Source: Testudinibacter aquarius (lineage in GTDB: Bacteria > Pseudomonadota > Gammaproteobacteria > Enterobacterales > Pasteurellaceae). Taken from it: a DNA stretch of 64,000 nt. The position numbers and the translations under genes are program-made. Position 1 is the first letter of the stretch, and every line of letters starts with the position of its first letter. The DNA is taken from the NCBI RefSeq assembly GCF_004342725.1, contig NZ_SMCP01000005.1:62001-126000 (forward strand), read 5' to 3'. The notes under the pieces are model-generated. The model was not told the origin of the DNA, made no database searches, and saw only the letters and a program-made list of their open reading frames with translations. Shown here one piece after another: positions 17,996 through 26,938 of the stretch.

Positions 17996-18994
17996 TTAGA
18001 GTGATTTCAATTTTGCCCAGACAGTATCATCGACCGGAATGCCATTGGCGCGGTTGTCTGCCAAAATGGTGGTAAATTCATGCCCCGGCAACCGCACTTC
18101 AATATTGGGATCGGCACGTTCTGCGGTTTTCACATAATCCATAATCCGTTGCAACTTTTCGTCTTTGGTTTTACCATCAATCAAACGATCAACTTCGATG
18201 GCAATAAACACTTGTGAAACGCAATATTCGTCATCTTTCTCTTCGGTCACTTCCGCTACGGACAAGCCGTTGGAAAGCAAGGTTGCGATCATATCCAACA
18301 CAATCGATAGTCCTGAACCTTTCCAATAGCCCATCGGCAATAGACGGCGATTTTTTTCGACCGTGCCCGGATCTTTGGTCAAATTGCCGTCATCATCAAA
18401 TCCCGCATCGACAAAGGTTTGACGGCCGGCAAGACGATTGACTTCCAACATGCCGTAGGAATACATCGAGCAGGACATATCCACCATCGTGATCGGGTTA
18501 CTTGGAATGGCAATAATCAACGGATTGGTACCAATACGACACTCTTTGGCGCCCCACGGCGGCATTACCGCAATCGAGTTGGTCCAACAAATGCCGATGT
18601 AGCCATTTTCTGCCGCCTGCCAGCCATAACCGCCGCCACGCATCCAATGGTTGGCATTTTTCAGCGCGACCACCCCGATTCCATGTTGATCAGCCAATGC
18701 CATTGCGCGATCCATCATCTCTTTTGCGGTTAAATTGCCGATTGCCTGATGGGCATCCCACTGTTCGATTGCGCCAAGAGAAAGCACTTTGGTCGGCTTG
18801 GCTGTCGGATCAATATCGCCCTTTTCCAACTGTTGGATAAAACGTGGGAAACGGTTAACACCATGGGAGTAAACGCCGGATTCGGTGGTGTCGGCAAACA
18901 TGGTTGCACAGGCTTCCGCCGTGCCTTCTTCGACACCACGCGCCAATAAAACCCGTTTGAACTCTTGTTTTAATTCGCTGTAACTGACTTGCAT
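17996..18994 (-). CDS. dlgD: 2,3-diketo-L-gulonate reductase
   Basis: NAD(P)H-dependent reductase of the malate/L-lactate (LDH2) family that reduces 2,3-diketo-L-gulonate to 3-keto-L-gulonate; also called yiaK. The 332 residues follow E. coli DlgD closely: [18 protein letters not shown] with the catalytic His, [28 protein letters not shown] and [17 protein letters not shown]. The start is ATG 18994 after GAGG; an in-frame start ten codons earlier (19024) would overlap the operator cluster. First gene of the dlgD-yiaL-yiaMNO-lyxK unit, divergent from yiaJ. Confidence 0.96.
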   Translation of the reverse strand: MQVSYSELKQEFKRVLLARGVEEGTAEACATMFADTTESGVYSHGVNRFPRFIQQLEKGDIDPTAKPTKVLSLGAIEQWDAHQAIGNLTAKEMMDRAMALADQHGIGVVALKNANHWMRGGGYGWQAAENGYIGICWTNSIAVMPPWGAKECRIGTNPLIIAIPSNPITMVDMSCSMYSYGMLEVNRLAGRQTFVDAGFDDDGNLTKDPGTVEKNRRLLPMGYWKGSGLSIVLDMIATLLSNGLSVAEVTEEKDDEYCVSQVFIAIEVDRLIDGKTKDEKLQRIMDYVKTAERADPNIEVRLPGHEFTTILADNRANGIPVDDTVWAKLKSL

Positions 18995-19013
18995 AATAAC
19001 CTCTACTGTTGCT

Positions 19014-19043
19014 TGAAATTTCATATAGTGAAATGATATTTCA
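19014..19043. promoter_or_regulatory. yiaJ: TGAAA/TTTCA half-site array, probable YiaJ operator
   Basis: Overlapping palindromes: TGAAATTTCA (19014-19023), TTTCA-TATAG-TGAAA (19019-19033) and TGAAAT-GAT-ATTTCA (19029-19043). This spacing is typical of IclR-type operators. It lies 20-49 bp before dlgD and 170 bp before yiaJ. The same TTTCA-N5-TGAAA site recurs before the ABC transporter operon at 20218-20232. Confidence 0.55.
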
Positions 19044-19130
19044 TATATTGTATGAATTTTAATAATTAAGCAAATTTAATTTCAAATTAAAATAACTATA
19101 AATCAAACACTTATAAAATTTTATTGATAT

Positions 19131-19146
19131 TGTGATCCTTATCGCA
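19131..19146. promoter_or_regulatory. CRP-like site between dlgD and yiaJ
   Basis: TGTGA-TCCTTA-TCGCA matches the CRP consensus TGTGA-N6-TCACA with one mismatch in the core. The divergent region would allow activation of dlgD, yiaJ or both. Confidence 0.5.
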
Positions 19147-19212
19147 TTTTTAGATTGACCTTTTCGACAAGAAAGAGGAATAATAGAGTTCATCAATTAT
19201 GAGAGCAGAAAT

Positions 19213-20019
19213 ATGTCAGATCACATTGAATCAGAAGGCAAAAAATCGGTTAATAATCAAAGTTTAGTTCGTGGCTTAACCCTGCTTGAAATTTTGAGTA
19301 ACTTTCCTAATGGCTGTCCTTTAGCAAAATTGAGCGAACTGTCCGGTCTGAATAAAAGTACTACCCACCGTATGCTGCAAAGCCTGCAATCTTGTGGTTT
19401 TGTCAAACCGACCAACACCATGGGGACTTATCGACTGACCAGCAAATGCTTATCCATCGGGCAAAAAACGCTGTCATCATTAAATATCATCAATATTGCT
19501 TCGCCGCTGTTGGAAGAACTGAATCTTGAAACCGGGGAAACCGTTAATTTCTCATTGCGGGAAAACGGACACGCTATCATGATCTACAAACTGGAGCCGA
19601 CCATGGGCATGATGCGAACCCGCTCCTACATCGGACAGCATCTGCAACTCTACTGTTCGGCGATGGGCAAGATTTTTATGGCGTACGACCAGCGTGATTA
19701 CCTGCCACTGTATTGGGAAAAAAACAAAAGTCATATTAAAAAACTCACCTGCAACACCATCACCAAACTGGATGATATGAAAAATGAGTTGGCAACCATT
19801 CGTGATTTGGGTTTTGCGATGGATGCCGAAGAGAATGAAATTGGTGTCAGTTGTATTGCCTGCCCGATTTTCGATATTAACGGTAAAGTGGTTTACTCGG
19901 TGTCAATTTCGCTGTCGACCGCACGCCTCAACCAAATCGGCAAAACCGCACTTTTGCAGCATCTGAAAAAAGCCGCCAATGCTATTTCCAACGAACTAGG
20001 CTCAAGCAACAGTATTTAA
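19213..20019 (+). CDS. yiaJ: IclR-family regulator YiaJ
   Basis: A 268-residue repressor of the yia-type operon. The winged helix (residues about 20-80: SLVRGLTLLEILSNFPNGCP and LNKSTTHRMLQSLQ) is followed by the IclR effector domain with GETVNFSLREN, MRTRSYIGQHLQLYCSAMGK and AEENEIGVSCIACPI. The last contains the conserved glutamate and cysteine region of the effector pocket. It aligns along its length with E. coli YiaJ. Divergent from dlgD and upstream of a sugar ABC operon carrying a matching operator. Confidence 0.93.
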   Translation: MSDHIESEGKKSVNNQSLVRGLTLLEILSNFPNGCPLAKLSELSGLNKSTTHRMLQSLQSCGFVKPTNTMGTYRLTSKCLSIGQKTLSSLNIINIASPLLEELNLETGETVNFSLRENGHAIMIYKLEPTMGMMRTRSYIGQHLQLYCSAMGKIFMAYDQRDYLPLYWEKNKSHIKKLTCNTITKLDDMKNELATIRDLGFAMDAEENEIGVSCIACPIFDINGKVVYSVSISLSTARLNQIGKTALLQHLKKAANAISNELGSSNSI

Positions 20020-20164
20020 ATCAATCACAAACATCCCCTATTCATTGTGTGGCATCGGCGCCACACAATCAAAAATAACACTCAATGCTGCCTCCTACCT
20101 TTCATAAATTTAGGAGATGTTAACCATTCGTTTTTTGCTGTTAACCGTTTTTTAACGAATAAAT

Positions 20165-20180
20165 TTTGATGTTGCTCACA
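20165..20180 (+). promoter_or_regulatory. CRP-like site before the sugar ABC operon
   Basis: TTTGA-TGTTGC-TCACA has a full right half and a near-consensus left half. It lies about 125 bp before the ABC ATPase start. The remainder of the 285-bp gap holds a hairpin after yiaJ (TGTGTGGC 20046-20053 with GCCACACA 20060-20067) and AT-rich sequence. Confidence 0.4.
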
Positions 20181-20217
20181 AAATAACAATCTCACAATTT
20201 CAAATAACAAAATATTA

Positions 20218-20232
20218 TTTCATAATTTGAAA
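20218..20232. promoter_or_regulatory. TTTCA-N5-TGAAA palindrome before the sugar ABC operon
   Basis: TTTCA-TAATT-TGAAA has the same arms and spacing as the site at 19019-19033 in front of dlgD. It lies 73 bp before the ATPase start. This is the main sequence evidence that YiaJ may control the transporter. Confidence 0.5.
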
Positions 20233-20304
20233 AGACACCTCTCAAAGTCAACCCAGTGGGCAGCACTCAAGCGTGCTGTTTTTCCTCCAAACCAAGGAAA
20301 CACT

Positions 20305-21849
20305 ATGCACAATAATCACGCTGAACCCCCGCGCCTCAGTATGCAGCATATCGTGAAGCGCTTTGGCAACAATATTGCTGTCAACGATGTGAGTCTCAAT
20401 ATTTATCCCGGTGAAATCGTTGCCTTGCTAGGCGAAAACGGGGCGGGAAAATCCACACTGATCAAAATTCTGGCGGGTATTTACCCAAATGACGGTGGGC
20501 AAATTTTGTTTGAAAACCAAGCTATTGACTCTGCGCTGTCACTAAAAACCGATAATCTGCAACCCATCTCCTTTATCCATCAGGATCTCGGTTTAATTGA
20601 ATGGATGACCGTCGCTGAAAATATGGCGTTTGTGATGGGATTTCCAAAACGTTTTAAGCTGATCAACTGGCAAAAAGTGCGGTCTCAGGCAGAAAAAGCC
20701 CTAGCAGCAGTGGGCATTAATCTTGATCCCGACACTCGTGTTTTTGATCTGTCACGCACCGAAAAAGCCTTGTTGGCCATCGCTCGAGCGATTGCGGTGA
20801 ACGCTAAAATTTTGATTTTGGACGAACCGACCGCCTCACTGCCCGCCAGCGACGTTAAACATCTTTTCACTGTGCTGCGCACCTTAAAACAACAAGGGGT
20901 CGGCATGATCTATGTGACTCACCGACTGGACGAAGTGATTGAAATTGCTGACCGTATCTATGTGATGCGTGACGGTTTTCCAGTTGCAGAAGGGAAAACC
21001 AGCGACTATTCGGTGAAAGATCTGGTCGAGGTGATCGTCGGCGAACAGACCCGAGATCACCAGCGCAGTCCTCTACCGCAAAACACGCCACCGGTCATCA
21101 CCCTTTCTGACGTGACCATCGGCGACACCGGTCCGGTGTCATTCTCACTACACCGTGGTGAGATGATCGCTCTCGCCGGGCTGCGTGGTGCCGGGCAAGA
21201 AGAAGTGGGGCGCTTGTTGTTCGGCTTACGCCGCGCCGATCAAGGCAGCATTACCTTATTGGAACAGGATTACCGCCCGACTTCGCCACAAGAGGCGATT
21301 CAAAAAGGAATCTCGCTGGTTGCCGGAGATCGCGCCAACGAAAGTTTGGTGATGTCGATGACCACCACCGAAAACCTATTCCTCAACCCTATCATTAAAC
21401 AGAAAACCGCACTTCGATGGTATGATCGGGCACGGGAACTGAAAGAGAGCTGGTTTAAATTCCAACAATTTGATATTCGCCCTAAAAATATGTTTATCGA
21501 GGTCAGCGCCTTATCCGGCGGCAACCAGCAAAAGATCGTCATGGCACGCTGGCTACACCTCAATACCCCGGTGCTAATTCTAGAAGATCCCACTGCTGGG
21601 GTCGACGTCGGTGCCAGAGCGGAAATTTATGATGTGTTAAATAAAGCCCTGGCCAACGGCATGGCGATTATCGTAATCTCAACCGATTTTGAAGAGATCG
21701 CTCATCTTTGCAACCGTGCTTTGGTGTTCAACCGTGGCAGTGTGGTCGGCGAACTGTTTAATCAAGAGATCACCTTTGCACGATTACTACAACTGGCTTC
21801 TGCAGCAGCACCCCATCACACCTCACCCGTAACGCATTCAGCGATATAA
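20305..21849 (+). CDS. Sugar ABC transporter ATPase, RbsA type with two nucleotide-binding domains
   Basis: A 514-residue double ATPase of the carbohydrate uptake class 2 (ribose, galactose, xylose type). The first domain has Walker A LLGENGAGKSTLIKIL and Walker B ILILDEPTASLP, but an unusual signature (LSRTEKALLAIARA). The second has the degenerate P-loop LAGLRGAGQEEVGRLL typical of RbsA relatives, a good signature (LSGGNQQKIVMARW) and ILEDPTAGVDVG. ATG 20305 follows AAGGAAA; the frame extends further upstream without homology. First gene of a four-gene rightward unit. The sugar cannot be told from the ATPase. Confidence 0.92.
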   Translation: MHNNHAEPPRLSMQHIVKRFGNNIAVNDVSLNIYPGEIVALLGENGAGKSTLIKILAGIYPNDGGQILFENQAIDSALSLKTDNLQPISFIHQDLGLIEWMTVAENMAFVMGFPKRFKLINWQKVRSQAEKALAAVGINLDPDTRVFDLSRTEKALLAIARAIAVNAKILILDEPTASLPASDVKHLFTVLRTLKQQGVGMIYVTHRLDEVIEIADRIYVMRDGFPVAEGKTSDYSVKDLVEVIVGEQTRDHQRSPLPQNTPPVITLSDVTIGDTGPVSFSLHRGEMIALAGLRGAGQEEVGRLLFGLRRADQGSITLLEQDYRPTSPQEAIQKGISLVAGDRANESLVMSMTTTENLFLNPIIKQKTALRWYDRARELKESWFKFQQFDIRPKNMFIEVSALSGGNQQKIVMARWLHLNTPVLILEDPTAGVDVGARAEIYDVLNKALANGMAIIVISTDFEEIAHLCNRALVFNRGSVVGELFNQEITFARLLQLASAAAPHHTSPVTHSAI

Positions 21850-21860
21850 GGATTGTTATT

Positions 21861-22928
21861 ATGGCTCAAACTTCTGTCAAATCTACCGCACTTGAACAAG
21901 CCGTATCCCTGCGTCGGGACGGTTTTATGCCTTGGTTGTCGCAACAATCAACCCGTTATGGGCTGCTCTGGCTGTGTGTGATACTGGTATTGGTGTTTTC
22001 ACTGACCACACCAACCTTTGCCTCAATGTTGACCTTGAATGCGATTTTGGAAACCAAATCCAAAATCGCGTTGTTGGCACTGGCCGCCACCACCACGATG
22101 ATTGTCGGTAAAATTGATCTCAACGTCGGCTTTGGCATCGTGTTATGGCATATTTTAGCCATCAGCCTACAGGTTCAATTCGGCTTTTCGTGGCAAATGG
22201 CGGTGATCACCGTCTTGGTTATTGCGGCACTATACGGATTGTTAAACGGTATTCTAGTCGCCTTGGCCGACATTGACAGTTTTGTCGCCACGCTCGGCTC
22301 CGGCACCGTTTTGTATGCGATTGCATTGTGGCACTCCGGCGGGCGGCAAATCGTCGGTGATCTGCCAGATGCGTTCTATGATCTCAACAGCACCGCACTT
22401 TTCGGTATTCCGATCTCCGCTTTCTATGTGCTGATTGTTGCGATTATTTTATGGATTATTACCGAACACACCCCGATTGGCCGCTGCATGTATGCAGTCG
22501 GTGGCAATCCGGCTGCGGCACGCCTGAACGGCATCTCAATCAAAAAATATACCATTGTCTCCTTTATTGCCTCCAGCACCTTAACCGGCTTCACCGGTGT
22601 GTTGATTGCCGCACAGCAAGGCGTCGGACAAGCCAGTGTCGGTATGGACTATTTATTACCGGCATTAGTCGGCGCATTTTTAGGCAGCACCACGATTCGA
22701 CCGGGCAGAGTCAACGTCTGGGGAACGGTGGTCGGTATTGCTATTTTAGCCATTGGTATTTCCGGCATTCAACAATTTGGCGGTGCTTTCTGGGTTGAAC
22801 CGTTATTTAACGGCGCCACCCTATTGCTGTCGATTACCATCGCCGGTTACGCCCAACGCAAACGTTTGTCAAACCAAAAATTGGTTCAGAAAAAAGAACC
22901 TGTTACCCCTGAAACACAACCTCAATAA
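21861..22928 (+). CDS. Sugar ABC transporter permease, RbsC type
   Basis: A 355-residue inner-membrane permease with about 9-10 hydrophobic segments. Conserved BPD_transp_2 features are seen: KSKIALLALAATTTMIVGKIDL, LNGILVALADIDSFVATLGSG, AVGGNPAAARLNGI and DYLLPALVGAFLGSTT. It begins 11 bp after the ATPase gene and ends 10 bp before the binding-protein gene, so the three are cotranscribed. The C-terminus is a short, charged, proline-containing cytoplasmic tail. Confidence 0.92.
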   Translation: MAQTSVKSTALEQAVSLRRDGFMPWLSQQSTRYGLLWLCVILVLVFSLTTPTFASMLTLNAILETKSKIALLALAATTTMIVGKIDLNVGFGIVLWHILAISLQVQFGFSWQMAVITVLVIAALYGLLNGILVALADIDSFVATLGSGTVLYAIALWHSGGRQIVGDLPDAFYDLNSTALFGIPISAFYVLIVAIILWIITEHTPIGRCMYAVGGNPAAARLNGISIKKYTIVSFIASSTLTGFTGVLIAAQQGVGQASVGMDYLLPALVGAFLGSTTIRPGRVNVWGTVVGIAILAIGISGIQQFGGAFWVEPLFNGATLLLSITIAGYAQRKRLSNQKLVQKKEPVTPETQPQ

Positions 22929-22938
22929 GGATAAGCTC

Positions 22939-24057
22939 ATGAAACGCATCGCTAAAAAATCCCTTATCGCTACCGCACTTTTTGGCGTGGTCTTCAGCTT
23001 CAGCCAAGCTGCTTTTGCCGAAGATGCCTTTGTTGCCCAAGCGAAACAAACCATTGCCGCCGCCACTGCACCACAAACAGTGTGGGACGGCCCGACCAGT
23101 GGTCCGCAGCTACAAAAAGATAAATCTGTCATTTTTATTGCTTCCGACATGAAAAACGGCGGCGTGTTAGGTGTCTTGGATGGTATGAAACAAGCGGCAG
23201 CCGTTGCGGGTTGGAAACTGGATGTGCTGGACGGTGCCGGTTCGGTCAGCAATCAATTGGCATCGCTCAATCAAGCGATCGCCAAAAAACCGGATGCCAT
23301 CGTCATCGGCGGTTGGAACCCGAATGTGGCACGCAATCCGTTGAAAAAAGCCCATGAACAAAACATTACCCTGATTGCTTGGCACGCATCACCACAACCT
23401 GGCCCGATTGATCAATACAATGTCTTCTATAACGTGACTTCTGACTCCGACCAAATTGCTAAATTATCAGCGCTACTCGCCGTCGCCAAATCCGAAGGCA
23501 AAGCCCAAGTAGTGATTTTAACCGACTCGCTCTATGAAATCGCATTGCGCAAAGCCAATGTGATGAAAGAGACGATTGAGCAATGCAGTGGCTGTAAAGT
23601 GCTCGAATTCGTCGATACGCCACTGGCGGACACCTCCAGCAGAATGCCGGGATTGACCTTCAGCACCTTGCAGAAATATCAGGATAATTTCCAATACACC
23701 CTTGCCATTAATGATCTGTATTTTGATTTTATGGCACCGTCACTGCGCAGTGCCGGCATCAAGGGCAATGCCGCACCTTATAACATCTCGGCAGGCGATG
23801 GCTCCGTCACCGCTTATCAACGCATTCGCGCAGGTGAGCACCAAGTGGCAACCGTGCCAGAACCGCTAAATTTGCACGGTTGGCAATTGGTTGATGAACT
23901 AAACCGCGCATTTTCCGGTGAAAAACCGTCCGGTTATGTCACCCCGGTACATTTAGTCACCAAAGAAAATATTGCCTATGATGGTGGCGACAAAAATAAC
24001 TATGACCCACAAAACGGTTATCAAGATGCCTATCGTAATATCTGGGGCGTGAAATAA
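22939..24057 (+). CDS. Sugar ABC transporter periplasmic binding protein
   Basis: A 372-residue type I periplasmic binding protein of the ribose/galactose kind. The signal peptide MKRIAKKSLIATALFGVVFS is cleaved near AFA-E. The first lobe begins at KSVIFIASDMKNGGVLGVLDGMKQAA; QLASLNQAIAKKPDAIVIGGW and SDSDQIAKLSALL are typical ligand-pocket and hinge segments. The frame is open further upstream, inside the permease gene, but the signal peptide fixes ATG 22939. The ligand is not identifiable; context suggests a sugar acid or lactone from the ascorbate or aldonate family. Confidence 0.9.
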   Translation: MKRIAKKSLIATALFGVVFSFSQAAFAEDAFVAQAKQTIAAATAPQTVWDGPTSGPQLQKDKSVIFIASDMKNGGVLGVLDGMKQAAAVAGWKLDVLDGAGSVSNQLASLNQAIAKKPDAIVIGGWNPNVARNPLKKAHEQNITLIAWHASPQPGPIDQYNVFYNVTSDSDQIAKLSALLAVAKSEGKAQVVILTDSLYEIALRKANVMKETIEQCSGCKVLEFVDTPLADTSSRMPGLTFSTLQKYQDNFQYTLAINDLYFDFMAPSLRSAGIKGNAAPYNISAGDGSVTAYQRIRAGEHQVATVPEPLNLHGWQLVDELNRAFSGEKPSGYVTPVHLVTKENIAYDGGDKNNYDPQNGYQDAYRNIWGVK

Positions 24058-24072
24058 TCTGTTTAATAATCA

Positions 24073-24096
24073 ACGGGATATCGGCGGATATCCCGT
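24073..24096 (+). other. Hairpin between the binding-protein gene and the lactonase gene
   Basis: ACGGGATATC (24073-24082) pairs perfectly with GATATCCCGT (24087-24096). There is no T-run, so it is more likely a 3'-end stabiliser that raises binding-protein message over the downstream gene than a full terminator. Confidence 0.6.
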
Positions 24097-24133
24097 AAAC
24101 CTGATCAGTCATAATCACTAATGGGTATCAGCC

Positions 24134-25039
24134 ATGACTATTAATATTTATGATTCAACATACGCTTATCTATTTGATCAAGATACCTCAGTAGAATGCT
24201 TGTTCACAGATGCCGTTTGGGCAGAAGGTCCGGTCTGGCTGCCTGACGAAAGTGCGGTTATCTTCAGCGATGTAAAAGGCAATAAAATGTTTAAATGGCA
24301 CGAAAAAGGCACCGAGATTTTTCGCAGCCCTTCCGACTTTGCCAATGGTAATGCCCTTTGGACGGATGGCTCACTGCTAACCTGTCAACATGGCAGCCGT
24401 AGCCTCAGCCACACCGATAGACAAGGTAAGGTGTCAACCTTAGTCGATCGCTACGACGGGCGCCGTTTCAACTCCCCTAACGATCTGGTGGTGAAATCCG
24501 ACGGCACGGTGTGGTTTACCGATCCCCCTTACGGTATTCTCAGCAACGAAGAGGGTTATCAAGCCGCCAGTGAGATAATCGGCTGCTATATCTACTGCTA
24601 CTGCCCACAACAAAAACAGACTAAACTGGCAACATTTAACACCATGCGCCCTAATGGATTATTTTTCTCCCCTGACGAGAAAACCTTATATGTAGCAGAC
24701 ATGTCCGGCGTAGAATTCAGCGACGGATTACACCACTTGGTCGCCTTTGATGTCAACGGTTGCCAACTGAGCAATCGCCGCACTATTTGCGAAATCAACC
24801 CCGGTATTCCGGACGGATTTTGTGTAGATCAGCATGGATTAATCTATTGCAGTTGCGCTGATGGCGTGCTGATCATTACGCCACAAGGAAAAACCGTAGC
24901 AAAAATCACGTTGGGCAAAACCACGTCAAATTGCACCTTAGGCGGCAAGGCTCAAAATCAATTGTTTATCACCGCCAGCAACTGCCTGTTCCGAGTGAGA
25001 TTAAACACCAAAGGCTTTCAATATAATGCTTTTGATTAG
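24134..25039 (+). CDS. SMP-30/gluconolactonase-family lactonase
   Basis: A 301-residue six-bladed beta-propeller of the SMP-30/gluconolaconase/LRE family, which hydrolyses sugar lactones with one divalent metal. Likely metal ligands are Glu31 (AEGPVW), the Asn in FNSPNDLVV, the Asn in MRPNGLFFS and the Asp in YVADMSG. There is no signal peptide, so it acts in the cytoplasm. It follows the ABC genes by 76 bp, across a hairpin. Together they suggest uptake of a sugar lactone, or of a sugar oxidised to one, followed by ring opening. Which lactone (for example gulono-, galactono- or ascorbate-type) is not shown. Confidence 0.88.
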   Translation: MTINIYDSTYAYLFDQDTSVECLFTDAVWAEGPVWLPDESAVIFSDVKGNKMFKWHEKGTEIFRSPSDFANGNALWTDGSLLTCQHGSRSLSHTDRQGKVSTLVDRYDGRRFNSPNDLVVKSDGTVWFTDPPYGILSNEEGYQAASEIIGCYIYCYCPQQKQTKLATFNTMRPNGLFFSPDEKTLYVADMSGVEFSDGLHHLVAFDVNGCQLSNRRTICEINPGIPDGFCVDQHGLIYCSCADGVLIITPQGKTVAKITLGKTTSNCTLGGKAQNQLFITASNCLFRVRLNTKGFQYNAFD

Positions 25040-25049
25040 GCTAACTCGC

Positions 25050-25079
25050 TTCGATACACCATGTTACGGGTGTATCGAA
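25050..25079. terminator. Hairpin between convergent lactonase gene and thiI
   Basis: TTCGATACACC (25050-25060) pairs with GGTGTATCGAA (25069-25079). It lies between two convergent genes and may serve both; the flanking T-runs are short. Confidence 0.65.
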
Positions 25080-25091
25080 TAGCAATTCTGC

Positions 25092-26540
25092 CTATAACTT
25101 CAACACTTTAACATTGTGATAGCCCAATTGGTGTAAATACAACGCTTGCAATTGGCTCATCACCCCACGCTCGCAATACAGCAAGTACTGTTTGTTGGTA
25201 TCTAGCTTGGCAAATGCGGTTGCCAGCTTATAAAACGGGATGGCTAACATGGTTTTACCACTCAGTAATAGCGGCTTTTCCTCAACTTCATCAATACTGC
25301 GCACATCAACCACCACGTCGTTCTCGCCAACCACGTTGGTGGTTTCTACCTCGTGGGTAATGTCGGAAGTTTGCTCGCCGATGTTACGAATATCCAAATA
25401 TTGCGCACTGCTGACCGCACTGTCTAATATATTAAAATCAAAATGCGCCTCTTCCTGCTCAATCTTCGCTTTAATCGCTTTTACGGTCGGATTTTTTGAG
25501 ATCACGCCACAAAATTCCGGCATCGATTTGGCAATATCATCGGTGCCGATTTGTTTTGCTAATTCAATAATTTGCTCTTTATCATGAGTAATCAGCGGTC
25601 GTAACATCAACGCTTCAGAGGCTTCATCAATCAAGCGTAAATTGGTCAGAGTTTGGCTGGAAACCTGCCCTAGCGCTTCCCCGGTGACGATGGCTTGAAT
25701 CCCGAAACGCTCGGCAACTTTCGAAGCGGCACGCACCATCATCCGTTTTAACACCACGCCCATTTGCCCGTTATCGACTTTTTCCAAGATCTCTGCTACC
25801 ACCGGCTCAAAATTGATCGCCACAAACCGCACTTTGTGCGATGAACTATAACGTTGCCAAATATGGTACGCCATCTGTTTCACGCCAATTTCATGCGCTG
25901 CACCACCCAGATTGAAAAAACAATAGTGCACTCGCGAACCCCGTCGAATTAACATATAACTGGAGACGCCGGAATCAAAACCACCGGAAATCAGCGATAA
26001 CACATCTTCCTGAGTGCCAATCGGAAAGCCACCCAATCCAGCATAACGCTGTTTAACCACCATCATATGATCGTCTTCAATATCAATCCGCACGGTGATA
26101 TCCGGGTTGGTCAATTTGACTTTGGCGCTGGCAATCTGTTGGTTCAAGCCACCACCGACATAGCGTTCTACATCAAGCGAACTGAATTCATGCTTGCCTT
26201 TGCGGCGCACACGTACGCAAAAAGTGCGGTTTTCCAGTAACTCACGTTTGGCTTGCAAAGTTTGTTCAAAAATGTCGTGCAGACTGCTAAACGGTTTATC
26301 TTCCACTTCTAAAATGTGGTGGATACCCGGTGTGCGCTGCAAATATTCCAACAGCAGATCGCGCTGTTGCGGATCTTTACTCCGCACTTCGATGTAATCC
26401 CAATGGCGAACCACCGCCACGGTTTCATCGTGTCTAGCCAGGGTATTACGGATATTGCCGGTTAAGATTTTGATAAAGCGTTTGCGCACCGACTCGCTTT
26501 TGATCATGATTTCAGGGAATAATTTGATGATAAATTTCAT
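25092..26540 (-). CDS. thiI: tRNA 4-thiouridine synthase / thiazole sulfurtransferase ThiI
   Basis: Puts sulfur into tRNA uridine-8 and feeds thiazole synthesis. It has 482 residues: an N-terminal ferredoxin-like and THUMP region (residues about 60-165), a PP-loop ATP pyrophosphatase with [15 protein letters not shown] near residue 180, and a C-terminal rhodanese domain whose persulfide cysteine is in [11 protein letters not shown] near residue 456. The rhodanese extension is the gamma-proteobacterial form. Sulfur would come from IscS, encoded in this window at 43988. [15 protein letters not shown] is the standard start. Divergent from xseB. Confidence 0.96.
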   Translation of the reverse strand: MKFIIKLFPEIMIKSESVRKRFIKILTGNIRNTLARHDETVAVVRHWDYIEVRSKDPQQRDLLLEYLQRTPGIHHILEVEDKPFSSLHDIFEQTLQAKRELLENRTFCVRVRRKGKHEFSSLDVERYVGGGLNQQIASAKVKLTNPDITVRIDIEDDHMMVVKQRYAGLGGFPIGTQEDVLSLISGGFDSGVSSYMLIRRGSRVHYCFFNLGGAAHEIGVKQMAYHIWQRYSSSHKVRFVAINFEPVVAEILEKVDNGQMGVVLKRMMVRAASKVAERFGIQAIVTGEALGQVSSQTLTNLRLIDEASEALMLRPLITHDKEQIIELAKQIGTDDIAKSMPEFCGVISKNPTVKAIKAKIEQEEAHFDFNILDSAVSSAQYLDIRNIGEQTSDITHEVETTNVVGENDVVVDVRSIDEVEEKPLLLSGKTMLAIPFYKLATAFAKLDTNKQYLLYCERGVMSQLQALYLHQLGYHNVKVLKL

Positions 26541-26660
26541 GTAGACAGACTGTTTTTAACGGTTAAAAAAAATTTAGCGACATTGTACACGAAATTTATA
26601 AAAAAACACCGACAACAAATTGAATCTGAAGTACAATGTGCGGTTTATAAAACAATATAA

Positions 26661-26676
26661 AGATCAACAGACCCTA
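26661..26676 (-). repeat. Short copy of the GGGTCTGTTGA repeat end before xseB
   Basis: AGATCAACAGACCCTA is identical to the 16 bases at 1802-1817, including the trailing TA. Only the tip of the family is recognisable here, 20 bp before the xseB start and close to its ribosome site. Confidence 0.45.
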
Positions 26677-26695
26677 ATCAGTAAGGACTTGTTTC

Positions 26696-26938
26696 ATGGA
26701 CAAACTCGGCAATGCAAAAAAAACCGATTTTGAATCAACACTTTCTCAATTGGAAAGCATCGTATCTCGTTTGGAGTCAGGCGAATTGCCGTTGGAAGAG
26801 GCATTAAGCGAGTTTGAAAAAGGAATTAAATTAGCGCAACAGGGGCAACAACGCCTACAAAAAGCCGAACAGCGGGTACAAATACTGCTGGAAAAAAGCA
26901 GTGTTGCGCCGCTTGCAGACTATGATAACAATGACTAA
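26696..26938 (+). CDS. xseB: Exodeoxyribonuclease VII small subunit
   Basis: An 80-residue helical hairpin protein that binds XseA to make exonuclease VII, a single-strand DNA nuclease. The family pattern [36 protein letters not shown] is complete. AGTAAGGA precedes the ATG. Its stop overlaps the ispA start region, and xseB-ispA-dxs is the conserved order in H. influenzae and E. coli. The xseA partner is not in the window. Confidence 0.95.
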   Translation: MDKLGNAKKTDFESTLSQLESIVSRLESGELPLEEALSEFEKGIKLAQQGQQRLQKAEQRVQILLEKSSVAPLADYDNND

